A stretch of 64,000 bases of DNA, from positions 18,519 to 82,518 of the forward strand of contig CAKSVM010000002.1 of assembly GCA_934503195.1 (NCBI GenBank), given 5' to 3'. The number at the start of each line of letters is the position of its first letter. Within the stretch, counting starts at the first letter, position 1. Below are positions 25,674 through 33,938 of this stretch, piece by piece. The stretch is from an uncultured Eubacteriales bacterium. Its GTDB lineage: Bacteria > Bacillota > Clostridia > Oscillospirales > CAG-272. Under the pieces are notes generated by a model. The model was given only the letters and a program-made list of their open reading frames with translations, was not told the DNA's origin and did not search any database. A program made the position numbers and the translations under genes.

Positions 25674-25690
25674 TACACGATTTTTACACG
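25674..25690. promoter_or_regulatory. Candidate integrase arm sites, left
   Basis: Two TACACG direct repeats (25674 and 25685) in the context TTyTACACGATTT, 11 bp apart, just past the integrase stop. Matching repeats occur at the right end. Confidence 0.55.
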
Positions 25691-25692
25691 AT

Positions 25693-26829
25693 TTATTCGG
25701 AAAAAGCCGGAATCCGATCTAAAACCCTGACCGCGCGTTCCTCTTCGCGAGGGTAAAGATGCGCGTAGGTCTGCCATGTCGTTTCGACGTTTGAGTGACC
25801 GAGACGGCGCGCGACTTCCTGAATGTTTATCCCCTCGTTCGCGAGAAGCGAGGCGTGCGTGTGGCGAAAATCGTGTATTCGGATATGCGGCAGTCCGGCG
25901 GCTTTGGAGTAAGTGGTATTCCGGAGTTCGATTGAGGCGTCGCGAAGCGCACGAACCCCACCGCATACCCGGAAGTCCTCGGTGAAACGCGAATCTGCCG
26001 CCTGAAGCTTTCTCTGCTCGGAGAGGACAGTCATCAGCGGCGCGGGAATCTGAAGATCGCGGTAGGACGAGCGGTTCTTCGGAGAAGTTTCGACATCCTC
26101 GCCTCGGAGCTTCTGAGTCAGACTCCGGCGGATGTGCAGGACATTGCCGTCGATGTCCGACCATTTCAGCGCGTTTATCTCGCCCTTGCGTGCGCCCGTG
26201 TAGACCGCAAGCGCGAAGAAGGTGTAATAACCGTAGTCGGCGATGTCGCCGGACTGTGCGGCGTCATGCGCGGCTGTGAGGTACTTTCCGACCTGCTCGG
26301 CGGTGTAGAAGTGCAGACGCTCCCGCGGGAGATCAAATTCGGAGTTCCGGAAGTTGCCGAGAGTCTTAAGCGGGTTTTTCACGATGTAGCCCATCCGTTC
26401 GGCGAAGCTCAGCATGGCGGAGAACTGCGTGAAGTAGTTCTGACAGGTCTTGCAGGAATATCCGCGGGCGGCGATCGAGTTCTTCCATTTCTGCGCCTGC
26501 GGGAGATCGAAGTCAGCGAGCTTCACGCCGCCGACCTCGGGCAGAATGACGTTCTCGAACATCTGGCGTTTCTTGTCGAGAGTCGTCCCGCGGAACTCGG
26601 AGCGGACAGAGTCAATATACTCATCGTAGAGCGACGAGAGGGTCAGCTTCTTTTCGACCGGAGACTTTTTCAGCTCCTCGGAGAGCCTGCGTTCGAGGTC
26701 CTTCGCCTCGGTCGCGCCGTAAGCGACGCGCGTCAGCTGGCGCGGCTTGCCGGACTGGTCGACGTAGTTGATCCGGACGCGGTACTGCTGTTTGCCGTCC
26801 TTTTTCTGGTCGGTTTTGTAGATCGGCAT
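25693..26829 (-). CDS. int: Phage tyrosine integrase
   Basis: A 378-aa tyrosine recombinase. It has an N-terminal arm-binding region, a SAM-like core-binding domain (~62-160) and a catalytic domain with R214 (TGARKGE), H319-x2-R322 (HDFRH), H345 (LGHSN) and nucleophile Y355 (TYAHLYP). It integrates and excises this prophage at tRNA-Pro. AAAGGAG lies 9 bp before ATG 26829. It is adjacent to attL, as usual. Confidence 0.95.
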   Translation of the reverse strand: MPIYKTDQKKDGKQQYRVRINYVDQSGKPRQLTRVAYGATEAKDLERRLSEELKKSPVEKKLTLSSLYDEYIDSVRSEFRGTTLDKKRQMFENVILPEVGGVKLADFDLPQAQKWKNSIAARGYSCKTCQNYFTQFSAMLSFAERMGYIVKNPLKTLGNFRNSEFDLPRERLHFYTAEQVGKYLTAAHDAAQSGDIADYGYYTFFALAVYTGARKGEINALKWSDIDGNVLHIRRSLTQKLRGEDVETSPKNRSSYRDLQIPAPLMTVLSEQRKLQAADSRFTEDFRVCGGVRALRDASIELRNTTYSKAAGLPHIRIHDFRHTHASLLANEGINIQEVARRLGHSNVETTWQTYAHLYPREEERAVRVLDRIPAFSE

Positions 26830-26857
26830 TTTGTGGAACTCCTTTCGCAAAGTAAAA

Positions 26858-26906
26858 GTCCGTGAATTCTGCTTATCCCGGATAATGGGCGCGTACTCTC
26901 ACGGAC
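26858..26906 (-). promoter_or_regulatory. Nested inverted repeats in the integrase leader
   Basis: Outer arms GTCCGTGA / TCACGGAC enclose a smaller palindrome TTATCC-C-GGATAA. Both lie in the ~110-base untranslated leader of the integrase transcript, so they could be an RNA hairpin or a protein-binding site. Confidence 0.5.
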
Positions 26907-26944
26907 TGGCTGATATTTTTCGCGGACGTCTCCGCTATGGGTAT

Positions 26945-26973
26945 ATTATACACCTTTTGCGTGAGGTTGTCAA
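26945..26973 (-). promoter_or_regulatory. Consensus integrase promoter
   Basis: Minus strand TTGACA, 17 bp, TATAAT, about 115 bp upstream of the integrase start. Confidence 0.85.
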
Positions 26974-27017
26974 GATGGGGGGGAGCATTTTCGTGAGGTC
27001 ACGAAGATGGTCACTCG

Positions 27018-28583
27018 TCACCTTCGGTATTTTTTATCCCATTCCTGTTGCTTCGAACGAATATACAGCCAATACAGAATATTGCCTATTCCACAGGTTA
27101 GAAAGAAGAGTATGATATGTACCGCGTATTCGTTTTTCGGACGGGAAGGAATAGTCTCGCTCGGATAATAAACATAGTCATTCTCATCATCCCCCTCATC
27201 GGCGTCAGGCGGGACTTCCAGAATGTTTGCTCTGCTGTACACCTCACCGATCAGACTGCTGTTGTCTGATAAAGAAGCGGTTATCAGCAAGCCCGCATCA
27301 TGTAATGATAAAACACGACCCTGAGCGGGCATTGTTGCCATTACATTATCAAAAAGCTCCAGATATTTTTCAATGCTCATGTTTTCCGCGAGCAGATAAA
27401 CTTTCAATTTGTCGATGGGAGCTTGATTTATCAAGAGCCGATCATCAATGTCGAATTGCGTAGACACTACGTTGATCGAGTAATACAAGACCTCGCTTAT
27501 TGCCCATATTGCGCAATCATACCGATTGTTTGCCCCGAAGAAGTCAGCCATACGTTGTTTGATATCCATGTGGATGAAATCATCGTGGTTCTCGTCACAA
27601 AGCGATAGACGACGGTTGAGTTCATTGAATATTACTTCATCGGAAGACGCACCCGGATTCTGTGACATTAACTTCGACATGGTACACATAGAAATTCCGT
27701 ATTGCGGCTTTGGATGGAATTTTCTTACCCATGCGTTTGAGCTGATCTCGCTATCGCCCATTTCAGTCAGTTCGCCATTTTTTATGAATCCTCTGTTTTC
27801 GAGCGATTTGAGCAGAGCGGGAACGTCAGACACGCCATATGTACTTTGCCAGAATTTCGCGATTGGTTTTCCGGAATAATATTTTTTTGCGTATGTCAGC
27901 AAAAGTATCTCATGTGGATATAGTCCTGACGTACTCTTGCCGCATAGCTCCGTTTTGTAATAAAAATCCGTTGACGGACAGTATTGGCTGTACGTAGAAG
28001 GCGCGGTACGAGTGTTTGATGAGACGCCGGAGTTGCTTGAAGCGATGTCATTGCCATCGTCGGATTCAGCGATCTGCCGTAACTGATTTATGTAATCGAG
28101 ATTGGTTTTATAAAGAGATTCGTAGTAATCTTCGACTGAATCGCAGAAATCCAATACTTTTTGCTTTCTTGTGGATTCCTGCTTATAGCTCTCAACAATA
28201 TGTTTAATACCACGTGTTATAAAATTGTTGATCGAGGTCTCTTGCTTTTCGTAGATCAATTTTACGGCTTTTGCTGGTGGAGTGCCACGGAATGAGACGT
28301 AGTGAGAGATGCTTTCGAGTTTGAGAAAATTCAAAAGCATAAGATTATATCGTTTGAAATAAACGTCAGGCGTACAGGTTGAATTGACTAGGTTCTTGCT
28401 TTCGTCACCGATTTTCAACCACTGCGGTGCCATGAATTCGGCATACTCGCGGCGACCTTTGACTGAACGCTTTGATTCCATCATAGCGGTTTCTTTAATG
28501 TTTGCGCGATGTACATTAAATAAAGTCGAATCGCAAGGGATATTGGTAGGTGCAGGCTCTTGAACTGATAGATAGTCTTTCAT
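27018..28583 (-). CDS. Unknown 521-aa protein of the lysogeny region
   Basis: Not recognised. Residues 1-200 are mixed helical. Residues ~225-290 look like a winged-helix segment (EILLLTYAKKYYSG...LLKSLENRGFIKNGELTEMG). A charged stretch EVPPDADEGDDENDYVYY precedes a C-terminal membrane helix (AVHIILFFLTCGIGNILYWLY). It is clearly more AT-rich than its neighbours. Its place between integrase and repressor suggests expression in the lysogen, as for superinfection-exclusion or abortive-infection genes; that role is inferred from position only. Confidence 0.75.
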   Translation of the reverse strand: MKDYLSVQEPAPTNIPCDSTLFNVHRANIKETAMMESKRSVKGRREYAEFMAPQWLKIGDESKNLVNSTCTPDVYFKRYNLMLLNFLKLESISHYVSFRGTPPAKAVKLIYEKQETSINNFITRGIKHIVESYKQESTRKQKVLDFCDSVEDYYESLYKTNLDYINQLRQIAESDDGNDIASSNSGVSSNTRTAPSTYSQYCPSTDFYYKTELCGKSTSGLYPHEILLLTYAKKYYSGKPIAKFWQSTYGVSDVPALLKSLENRGFIKNGELTEMGDSEISSNAWVRKFHPKPQYGISMCTMSKLMSQNPGASSDEVIFNELNRRLSLCDENHDDFIHMDIKQRMADFFGANNRYDCAIWAISEVLYYSINVVSTQFDIDDRLLINQAPIDKLKVYLLAENMSIEKYLELFDNVMATMPAQGRVLSLHDAGLLITASLSDNSSLIGEVYSRANILEVPPDADEGDDENDYVYYPSETIPSRPKNEYAVHIILFFLTCGIGNILYWLYIRSKQQEWDKKYRR

Positions 28584-28621
28584 AAAATAATATCACCTCA
28601 ATTTTTCTTACTTTCAACCCA

Positions 28622-28641
28622 CACTGTCATCATAGACAGTG
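28622..28641. promoter_or_regulatory. Inverted repeat between ImmA and the 521-aa gene
   Basis: CACTGTC-6-GACAGTG, a perfect 7-bp hairpin 39 bp upstream of the 521-aa gene. No T-run follows, so an operator is as likely as a terminator. Confidence 0.45.
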
Positions 28642-28648
28642 ACATAAT

Positions 28649-29083
28649 TTATAGTCCTTCAACCCTGAGCCGCGCGATCTTCTCGTCAACCCCGAACATC
28701 TTGCCGAGCTGTTCATACGTGAAGTGTCTGTACTCGTCAAGGTCATCATCGCTGATAAGCAGACAGGACGCGAAGTAAGTCGCTTCCTTTTCATATCGGC
28801 TGATCGGATACAAGGTATGATTCCGGAGAAAATGCGTGTTGTTGTCCGGATGCAGAATGGCGTGTCCGAGTTCGTGGGCGCACACAAATCTCTGCTCCCC
28901 GCGCGTAAGCTGTGAGTTGATATGTATGAATTTCTGCCTGTATGCTGTATTATAGAATCCGTTTATCTGATATAGCGGCTCAAAGGTGACGATGATTCCG
29001 AGTGAGCGCGCTATACAGCACGGGTCACGGCTGTATTCGTCAGCGAGCTTCGCGGCGATGCCGGAGATTGCATCAGCCTTCAT
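28649..29083 (-). CDS. ImmA/IrrE-family metalloprotease
   Basis: A 144-aa protein with the zinc motif H70-E-L-G-H74 and downstream EKEATYFASCLLI. In ICEBs1 and related elements ImmA cleaves the element's repressor to trigger induction. It overlaps the repressor gene by 11 bp, and that pairing makes the repressor its probable target. Confidence 0.9.
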   Translation of the reverse strand: MKADAISGIAAKLADEYSRDPCCIARSLGIIVTFEPLYQINGFYNTAYRQKFIHINSQLTRGEQRFVCAHELGHAILHPDNNTHFLRNHTLYPISRYEKEATYFASCLLISDDDLDEYRHFTYEQLGKMFGVDEKIARLRVEGL

Positions 29084-29546
29084 TATTTGAATCCTTCCGG
29101 TATTTTTTCGGTGTGTATTTTTGCTTCGCGATCAGCTTGCCCATTCTTATTGAGTTTTCGATAGACTTGATCAGCGCGTCGCGCGTCTCGTCGTCAAGTT
29201 CAAGCGGCTCGCCGTCGAACATTAACGCTTCTCCGGTCGAACCGAGGTCTTCGAGGACGGCGTTCAGTCGCTTTGAAATGTCGATCTCGTCCCGCTCTGT
29301 GATCGTCGGGGCAAAATCTCCTTCGCTCTGCGAGGGGGATTTTTTTGCTTTCGGCGTGTCTGTGCGTTCGAGAAGATAGTCGACCGTTACATTGAAATAC
29401 TTGGCGATCGCCGAAAGTGTTTCGGTATCCGGGTCACGTCTCCCGCATTCATACGCGCTGAGTGTATTCTGCGCTATGTTCAGAATCTTGCCGAGTTCTG
29501 TCTGAGACAGCCCATGTTGCTTTCTTAATTCTTTAATCCTTTCCAT
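29073..29546 (-). CDS. CI-like phage repressor (XRE family)
   Basis: A 157-aa protein. Residues 1-60 form an XRE HTH (LRKQHGLSQTELGKILNIAQNTLSAYECGRRDPDTETL), followed by an acidic linker and a helical C-terminus. It lacks a LexA-type peptidase domain, so induction would depend on the overlapping ImmA. It is divergent from the Cro-like gene, with operators between them. Confidence 0.92.
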   Translation of the reverse strand: MERIKELRKQHGLSQTELGKILNIAQNTLSAYECGRRDPDTETLSAIAKYFNVTVDYLLERTDTPKAKKSPSQSEGDFAPTITERDEIDISKRLNAVLEDLGSTGEALMFDGEPLELDDETRDALIKSIENSIRMGKLIAKQKYTPKKYRKDSNNEG

Positions 29547-29569
29547 GACACAACTCCCTTTCTGTAATC

Positions 29570-29667
29570 ATAATATCACAAATTGGGCTAAAAGTCAAGG
29601 GGACGAAAAAAATATTTTGAAAATATCTCAAAAAGGGCTTGACAAATAGCACGTAATGTGCTATAAT
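29570..29667. promoter_or_regulatory. Divergent repressor/Cro promoters with matching operators
   Basis: Leftward promoter: TTGACT-17-TATTAT at 29598-29570. Rightward promoter: TTGACA-17-TATAAT at 29639-29667. Each spacer holds a 15-bp site at the same offset: AGCACGTAATGTGCT (palindrome, right) and AGCCCAATTTGTGAT (left, 10/15 identical). This is the likely genetic switch. Confidence 0.8.
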
Positions 29668-29722
29668 CTTAATCAAGCAAGAGAAAATCTTGAAAATATC
29701 CGAAAAGGAGATAAAAAGCAAA

Positions 29723-29935
29723 ATGCGTAACTGGCTTACAGCACTTCGCAAAGCTCGCGGAATGACGCAGGCGAAACTTGCCAAAGCCGCCGGGATTTCG
29801 CAGAACTACCTCAGCGCGATTGAAGTCGGGCAACGGAATGTTCCGGTTTCAACAGCGAAGCGGATCGCGTCCGCGCTCGGCTTCGAGTGGCAGAGATTTT
29901 ATGAAGACGAAAACGAAAAGGAGACAGCAAAATGA
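29723..29935 (+). CDS. Cro-like XRE regulator
   Basis: A 70-aa single-domain HTH protein (LRKARGMTQAKLAKAAGISQNYLSAIEVGQRNVPVSTAKRIASAL). As first gene of the rightward early operon it is the natural Cro counterpart. The ATG 29723 follows AAGGAG by 12 bp; a TTG at 29690 is an alternative start. Its stop overlaps the next gene (ATGA). Confidence 0.85.
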   Translation: MRNWLTALRKARGMTQAKLAKAAGISQNYLSAIEVGQRNVPVSTAKRIASALGFEWQRFYEDENEKETAK

Positions 29936-30264
29936 CCGAAACAATCATCCGGGTTTACACCGGAATCATCAAGACAATCAGAAAGCCCGACTGGAAAACC
30001 AGACAGACCGGCTACTACGAACTCGCCTACAAGGAGTTCGACGCGGAGACCGGCGAGCTGATCGGCGAAGGGACAGAGGACTTCACCGGCGAAAGAATGT
30101 GCGAGGAACTCAGGCAGTATGAAATCCTGCTCCGCGACGACGTGAGGAACGGCATAGACGAGCCTCACAGGTGGATATACGTTAGTAAGAATCAGGTCTA
30201 CCCCGCAATCGCGGCTCGGTTCGTGTACGGCGAAGAAGTTTTAAGAGTCAAAAGAATACATTAA
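29932..30264 (+). CDS. Unknown early phage protein, 110 aa
   Basis: Not recognised. A soluble, charged protein beginning MTETIIRVYTGIIKTIRKPDW, overlapping the Cro-like gene by 4 bp. Probably an early function under the rightward promoter. Confidence 0.75.
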   Translation: MTETIIRVYTGIIKTIRKPDWKTRQTGYYELAYKEFDAETGELIGEGTEDFTGERMCEELRQYEILLRDDVRNGIDEPHRWIYVSKNQVYPAIAARFVYGEEVLRVKRIH

Positions 30265-30279
30265 GAGGAGATAAAGAAA

Positions 30280-30888
30280 ATGACCATCAAAGAATTCACC
30301 GAGCGCACGGGTTTCTACCCGACCTACGAGCACTACAAGTTCATCGAGAAGTCCTATATGGACTTCGACGGCGACAAGGACGCCTTCTGCAAGGCGTTCC
30401 GCGAGAACACCGACGGCATCGCCGAGAAGATCACCCGCGAAGTTGAACGCTTCGTTGAAGAGCAGACCGAACTCGGAATGCACGAACACGACGCGATGGA
30501 AGAGCGCATCGCGCGGCAGGCTGGCATCATAAACGATCTTCAGGCGCAGCTCGACGCCGAACTCGAATGGACGCCCTGCAAGGACGCCGGGACGCGGATG
30601 ACTCAGCGCGACTACGTGAAGCTCAAAGAGGACAGGTTCACGAAGACGATGACCGATGAGGAAGCCGCGAACTTCATCGCCGAGGAACTCGGGTTCAACG
30701 CCGAGAGGGTGCGGATCATCCGCAAGGCTGAGACCTACGAGGTCAACAAGCACCGCCGGATGAGAGTCGCCGAGACCTACGAGCGCGAGCCGCTGTACGA
30801 GTCGACCGATTGGAACTACGTCAGATTCGATGTGTACGGCATGACGTACGAGTACGTCAACGGACAGCTCATGATGTACCAAAGATAA
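30280..30888 (+). CDS. Unknown early phage protein, 202 aa
   Basis: Not recognised. Mostly alpha-helical and acidic, with YPTYEHYKFIEKSYMDFDGDKDAFCKAF near the start. No membrane segments or known motif. Good ribosome site (AAGAGGAGA) before the ATG. Co-directional with neighbours. Confidence 0.75.
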   Translation: MTIKEFTERTGFYPTYEHYKFIEKSYMDFDGDKDAFCKAFRENTDGIAEKITREVERFVEEQTELGMHEHDAMEERIARQAGIINDLQAQLDAELEWTPCKDAGTRMTQRDYVKLKEDRFTKTMTDEEAANFIAEELGFNAERVRIIRKAETYEVNKHRRMRVAETYEREPLYESTDWNYVRFDVYGMTYEYVNGQLMMYQR

Positions 30889-30900
30889 GGAGGCAAAGAA

Positions 30901-31095
30901 ATGAAGAAGTACAAGGTCTATGACCTTTATGAAAGTAAGGAAACCTTGGGCTACGCCGACACGATGGATGAGGTAAAGCTCATGGCGAGAGATCAGGCGG
31001 AGGCTACTGACGGCGAGTGCCTCGTGGTCTGCGCGGAACTCAACCCCGACACGGGCAGGTATCGGTTCAGCGAATACAAAGAGGTCAAAATCTGA
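30901..31095 (+). CDS. Unknown small phage protein, 64 aa
   Basis: Starts MKKYKVYDLYESKETLGYAD with AAGGAGG upstream, 12 bp after the previous gene. No recognised domain. Confidence 0.65.
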   Translation: MKKYKVYDLYESKETLGYADTMDEVKLMARDQAEATDGECLVVCAELNPDTGRYRFSEYKEVKI

Positions 31096-31107
31096 TCGCA
31101 GAGTGAG

Positions 31108-31157
31108 GGAGCACCGAGTGCTCCTGTAATGCGGGAACGTCGGTCACAACCCCGACG
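31108..31157 (+). promoter_or_regulatory. Two hairpins in the leader of the antirepressor gene
   Basis: GGAGCAC-CGA-GTGCTCC (31108-31124) and CGTCGG-8-CCGACG (31138-31157) lie between the 64-aa gene and the BRO gene. The first could hide or mimic a ribosome site. No T-runs follow. Confidence 0.45.
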
Positions 31158-31189
31158 AATCGCAGAATTTTCAAAAAGGAGAAACCACA

Positions 31190-31801
31190 ATGGAAAACGA
31201 AAACAAGATTCAGGTCTTCGAGAAAGAAGAATTCGGCAAAGTCCGCACGCTCATGCGTGACGGCGAGCCGTGGGCAGTCGGCAAGGATGTAGCCGAAGCC
31301 CTCGGTTACAAGAACCCGCAGGAAGCGGTCAGAATGCACGTAGACCCCGAAGACAAAGGGGTGAGCAAAACTCTCACCCCTCGCGGAGAGCAGGACGTAA
31401 CCCTCATCAACGAATCCGGCTTATACTCCCTCATCCTCTCATCAAAGCTCCCGAAGGCGAAGGAGTTCAAACGCTGGATAACCTCCGAGGTCCTGCCCGC
31501 GCTCCGCAAGACCGGACACTACGGCACGGCGAAAGCTCCCGACGCCGCCGGAACGGTCGCGCTGATCGAATCGCTCCGGAAGATCATGGAGTCACAGCGC
31601 AGTCACCCGGTCGAAATCGCCGAGATGGCGAAGTCGCTCTGCGAACAGGCAGGAATCGCGCTTCCCGAGAGCTTCATCTGCAACCGCTACTTCCCGACCG
31701 CCCCGCTCGGTCAGAGCAAACAGGACAAGCTCGACTACATCTTCGATTTCACGCACATGGATCGCTTCCAGTTCGAGGCGAAGTACAAGACAAAGGAGTG
31801 A
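31190..31801 (+). CDS. BRO-family phage antirepressor
   Basis: A 203-aa protein with an N-terminal BRO-N domain (VRTLMRDGEPWAVGKDVAEALGYKNPQEAV, then LINESGLYSLILSSKLPKAKEFKRWITSEVLPALRKTGHY). The C-terminal ~90 residues are helical. Antirepressors of this family bind DNA or block CI-like repressors, promoting lytic growth. AAAGGAG precedes the ATG. Confidence 0.9.
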   Translation: MENENKIQVFEKEEFGKVRTLMRDGEPWAVGKDVAEALGYKNPQEAVRMHVDPEDKGVSKTLTPRGEQDVTLINESGLYSLILSSKLPKAKEFKRWITSEVLPALRKTGHYGTAKAPDAAGTVALIESLRKIMESQRSHPVEIAEMAKSLCEQAGIALPESFICNRYFPTAPLGQSKQDKLDYIFDFTHMDRFQFEAKYKTKE

Positions 31802-31805
31802 TAAG

Positions 31806-32123
31806 ATGATCAACGTCCCGACTATAACGAGCGTCGAAGCCGCGCTCGACACCTTCTACAAGTTCCCTCAGCTCGGGAATAAGGAAATAAAGCTGATCTT
31901 CGGGCAGATCGGCTCGGCGAAGATATGTGAGCTGAAAGTCCTCGCCCGCGAGAAGATGAAGGAGCAGAATCAGCCGCTCTGGAACAACAAGACAGTAAAC
32001 ACCGACAGCGCGTATCAGGCGTGGGGACTCGACGTCGCCGACCTCGAACGCCGATACGCGAGACTCAAACGAATGGAGAAGGCAAATGGAGAAGAACATT
32101 CCCGGACTGAAAAAGGCGTATAA
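31806..32123 (+). CDS. Unknown phage protein, 105 aa
   Basis: Not recognised; MINVPTITSVEAALDTFYKFPQLGNKEIKLIFGQIGS suggests a small helical, possibly DNA-binding protein. It overlaps the next gene by 38 bp in another frame, common in compact phage operons. Confidence 0.7.
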   Translation: MINVPTITSVEAALDTFYKFPQLGNKEIKLIFGQIGSAKICELKVLAREKMKEQNQPLWNNKTVNTDSAYQAWGLDVADLERRYARLKRMEKANGEEHSRTEKGV

Positions 32124-32343
32124 CGCCCATCTTTCGCGGCTCCGGGCGAACAGACCGTCGAAGGACGAAGCGACCCGCGACCTCATGTACTGGTCGGCGA
32201 AGTACCTCGAAGCGGTTCTGGACGGCGTGAGCTTCGACCCCGCTTCCGGACTGTACGGAGGGATCCTCGAAGCCTACGCCCGCCGTGAAGCGTTAAAACA
32301 GTATCTGGAGGAGGTGAAAGCAGATGCAGACCGTACCATATGA
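32086..32343 (+). CDS. Unknown phage protein, 85 aa
   Basis: Helical basic protein (MEKNIPGLKKAYNAHLSRLRANRPSKD). AATGGAG-type site upstream. It overlaps genes on both sides by 38 and 20 bp. Confidence 0.65.
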   Translation: MEKNIPGLKKAYNAHLSRLRANRPSKDEATRDLMYWSAKYLEAVLDGVSFDPASGLYGGILEAYARREALKQYLEEVKADADRTI

Positions 32344-32584
32344 GAAGACGCACGCGATCCAGAGCGACATCATCAAAAAGCAGGAGCGCGAGATCAACGC
32401 TCTGCGCGAGTCGAACAGGATCCTCGAAGCGACCGCGCAGACGCTCGCGGAAGCCCTTTCGCAGGCTCTGAGCCGCGAAGGACGCGACCGGGTGTTCGTA
32501 CCCGTCAAGGAGATAAAGCCGTCCGGCGCGTCGTTCAGAGTCGAGCAGACCATCGACGGCGATGTTCTTCTCATCCGCGCATGA
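32324..32584 (+). CDS. Unknown phage protein, 86 aa, coiled-coil
   Basis: Residues ~15-50 (IIKKQEREINALRESNRILEATAQTLAEAL) form a coiled coil; the C-terminus looks like a small strand domain. GGAGG lies before the ATG. Function unknown. Confidence 0.65.
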   Translation: MQTVPYEKTHAIQSDIIKKQEREINALRESNRILEATAQTLAEALSQALSREGRDRVFVPVKEIKPSGASFRVEQTIDGDVLLIRA

Positions 32585-32663
32585 GAAAAGCCCGCGCGGA
32601 ATGGCAGTTCCGACGGCGGGCAGATAAAAGTATCCACCAATATTATATCACAAAGAAAGGTAA

Positions 32664-33938
32664 ATGTCAATGAAAATCAGCAAACTTGAAATCGAAAACG
32701 TGAAGCGCGTCAAGGCGGTCAGCATCGAGCCGACGCAAAACGGCTTAACCGTCATCGGCGGCAGGAACAATCAGGGCAAGACGTCCGTCCTCGATTCCAT
32801 CGCGTGGGCTTTGGGCGGGGACAAGTTCAAGCCGACTTCGGCAAGACGCGACGGTTCGGTCGTACCGCCCTTCCTGCACGTCGAGATGGATAACGGACTC
32901 GTTGTCGAACGCAAGGGCGAAAACAGCGCGCTTAAGGTCATCGACCCGGCGGGACGGAAGGGCGGACAGCAGCTCTTAAACGAGTTCGTCGAGACCTTCG
33001 CGCTCGACCTGCCCCGCTTCATGGAGCAGACCTCGAAGGAAAAAGCGAACGTCCTTCTGCGGATCATCGGAGTTGAAGAGCAGTTAAAGAAGCTCGACTA
33101 CGACGAGTCGACGACCTTCAACCGGAGGCGCGAGGTCGGCAGAATCGCGCTTCAGAAGCAAAAGTACGCCGAGGAGCTGCCGCTCTACCCCGACGTTCCG
33201 AAGGAGCCGATCTCGGCGTCCGAACTCATCCTTCGCCAGCAGGACATACTCGCGAAGAACGGCGAGAATCAGCGTCTCAGAAGCGAATACGCGAGCATGG
33301 TCAAGCGTCACGACGAACTGCTCGAAAAGCTCAGAGCGACGCAGGCTGAGTTCGACGAGCTGACCGCGAAGATTGCGATCTCGACGAAGACGGTGGAGGA
33401 GCTTGTCGACGAGAGCACCGACGAGATCCGCGAAAGTCTTCTGAACATCGAGAAGATCAACACGAAAGTTCGCGCGAACGGCGAGCGTGAACGCGCCGAG
33501 ATCGAAGCCGAACAGTACAAGAAGGACTACGACGCGCTGACGGCTGAAATCGAAGACCTGCGCGCCGCCCGGACGAAGCTGCTCGACAACGCCGATCTCC
33601 CGCTCCCCGGCTTGTCGGTCGTCGACGGCGAGCTGACTTACAACGGTGTTAAGTGGGACTGCATGTCCGGCTCAGATCAGCTTAAGACAGCTACGGCGAT
33701 TGTAAGACGCCTGAATCCGAAGTGCGGATTCGTCCTGCTCGACAAGCTCGAACAGATGGACATTGACACGCTCCGTGAGTTCGGACAGTGGCTCGAATCC
33801 GAGGGCTTGCAGGCGATCGCGACCAGAGTTTCGACCGGGGATGAATGCTCGATCATCATCGAAGACGGCACGGCAGTTGCCGAAAAATCCTCGGCAACTC
33901 CGAAGAATGAAATCAAATGGAAGGCAGGGGAATTTTAA
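32664..33938 (+). CDS. SMC/RecF-like AAA ATPase
   Basis: A 424-aa ATPase. Walker A is GGRNNQGKTS (33-42) within an ABC/SMC-type head (ISKLEIENVKRVKAVSIEP...), and residues ~180-300 form a coiled coil. The tail contains FVLLDKLEQMD, which would serve as the Walker B region. It resembles the ATPases that accompany Sak4-type recombination genes in Firmicutes phages. ATG 32664 or 32670 may start. Its TAA overlaps the next ATG. Confidence 0.82.
   Translation: MSMKISKLEIENVKRVKAVSIEPTQNGLTVIGGRNNQGKTSVLDSIAWALGGDKFKPTSARRDGSVVPPFLHVEMDNGLVVERKGENSALKVIDPAGRKGGQQLLNEFVETFALDLPRFMEQTSKEKANVLLRIIGVEEQLKKLDYDESTTFNRRREVGRIALQKQKYAEELPLYPDVPKEPISASELILRQQDILAKNGENQRLRSEYASMVKRHDELLEKLRATQAEFDELTAKIAISTKTVEELVDESTDEIRESLLNIEKINTKVRANGERERAEIEAEQYKKDYDALTAEIEDLRAARTKLLDNADLPLPGLSVVDGELTYNGVKWDCMSGSDQLKTATAIVRRLNPKCGFVLLDKLEQMDIDTLREFGQWLESEGLQAIATRVSTGDECSIIIEDGTAVAEKSSATPKNEIKWKAGEF

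Noticed and set aside
25693..26829. Integrative conjugative element instead of prophage
   Set aside because: Integrase, ImmA and repressor also occur in such elements, but a full set of terminase, capsid, tail and lysis genes and no conjugation genes identify a prophage.
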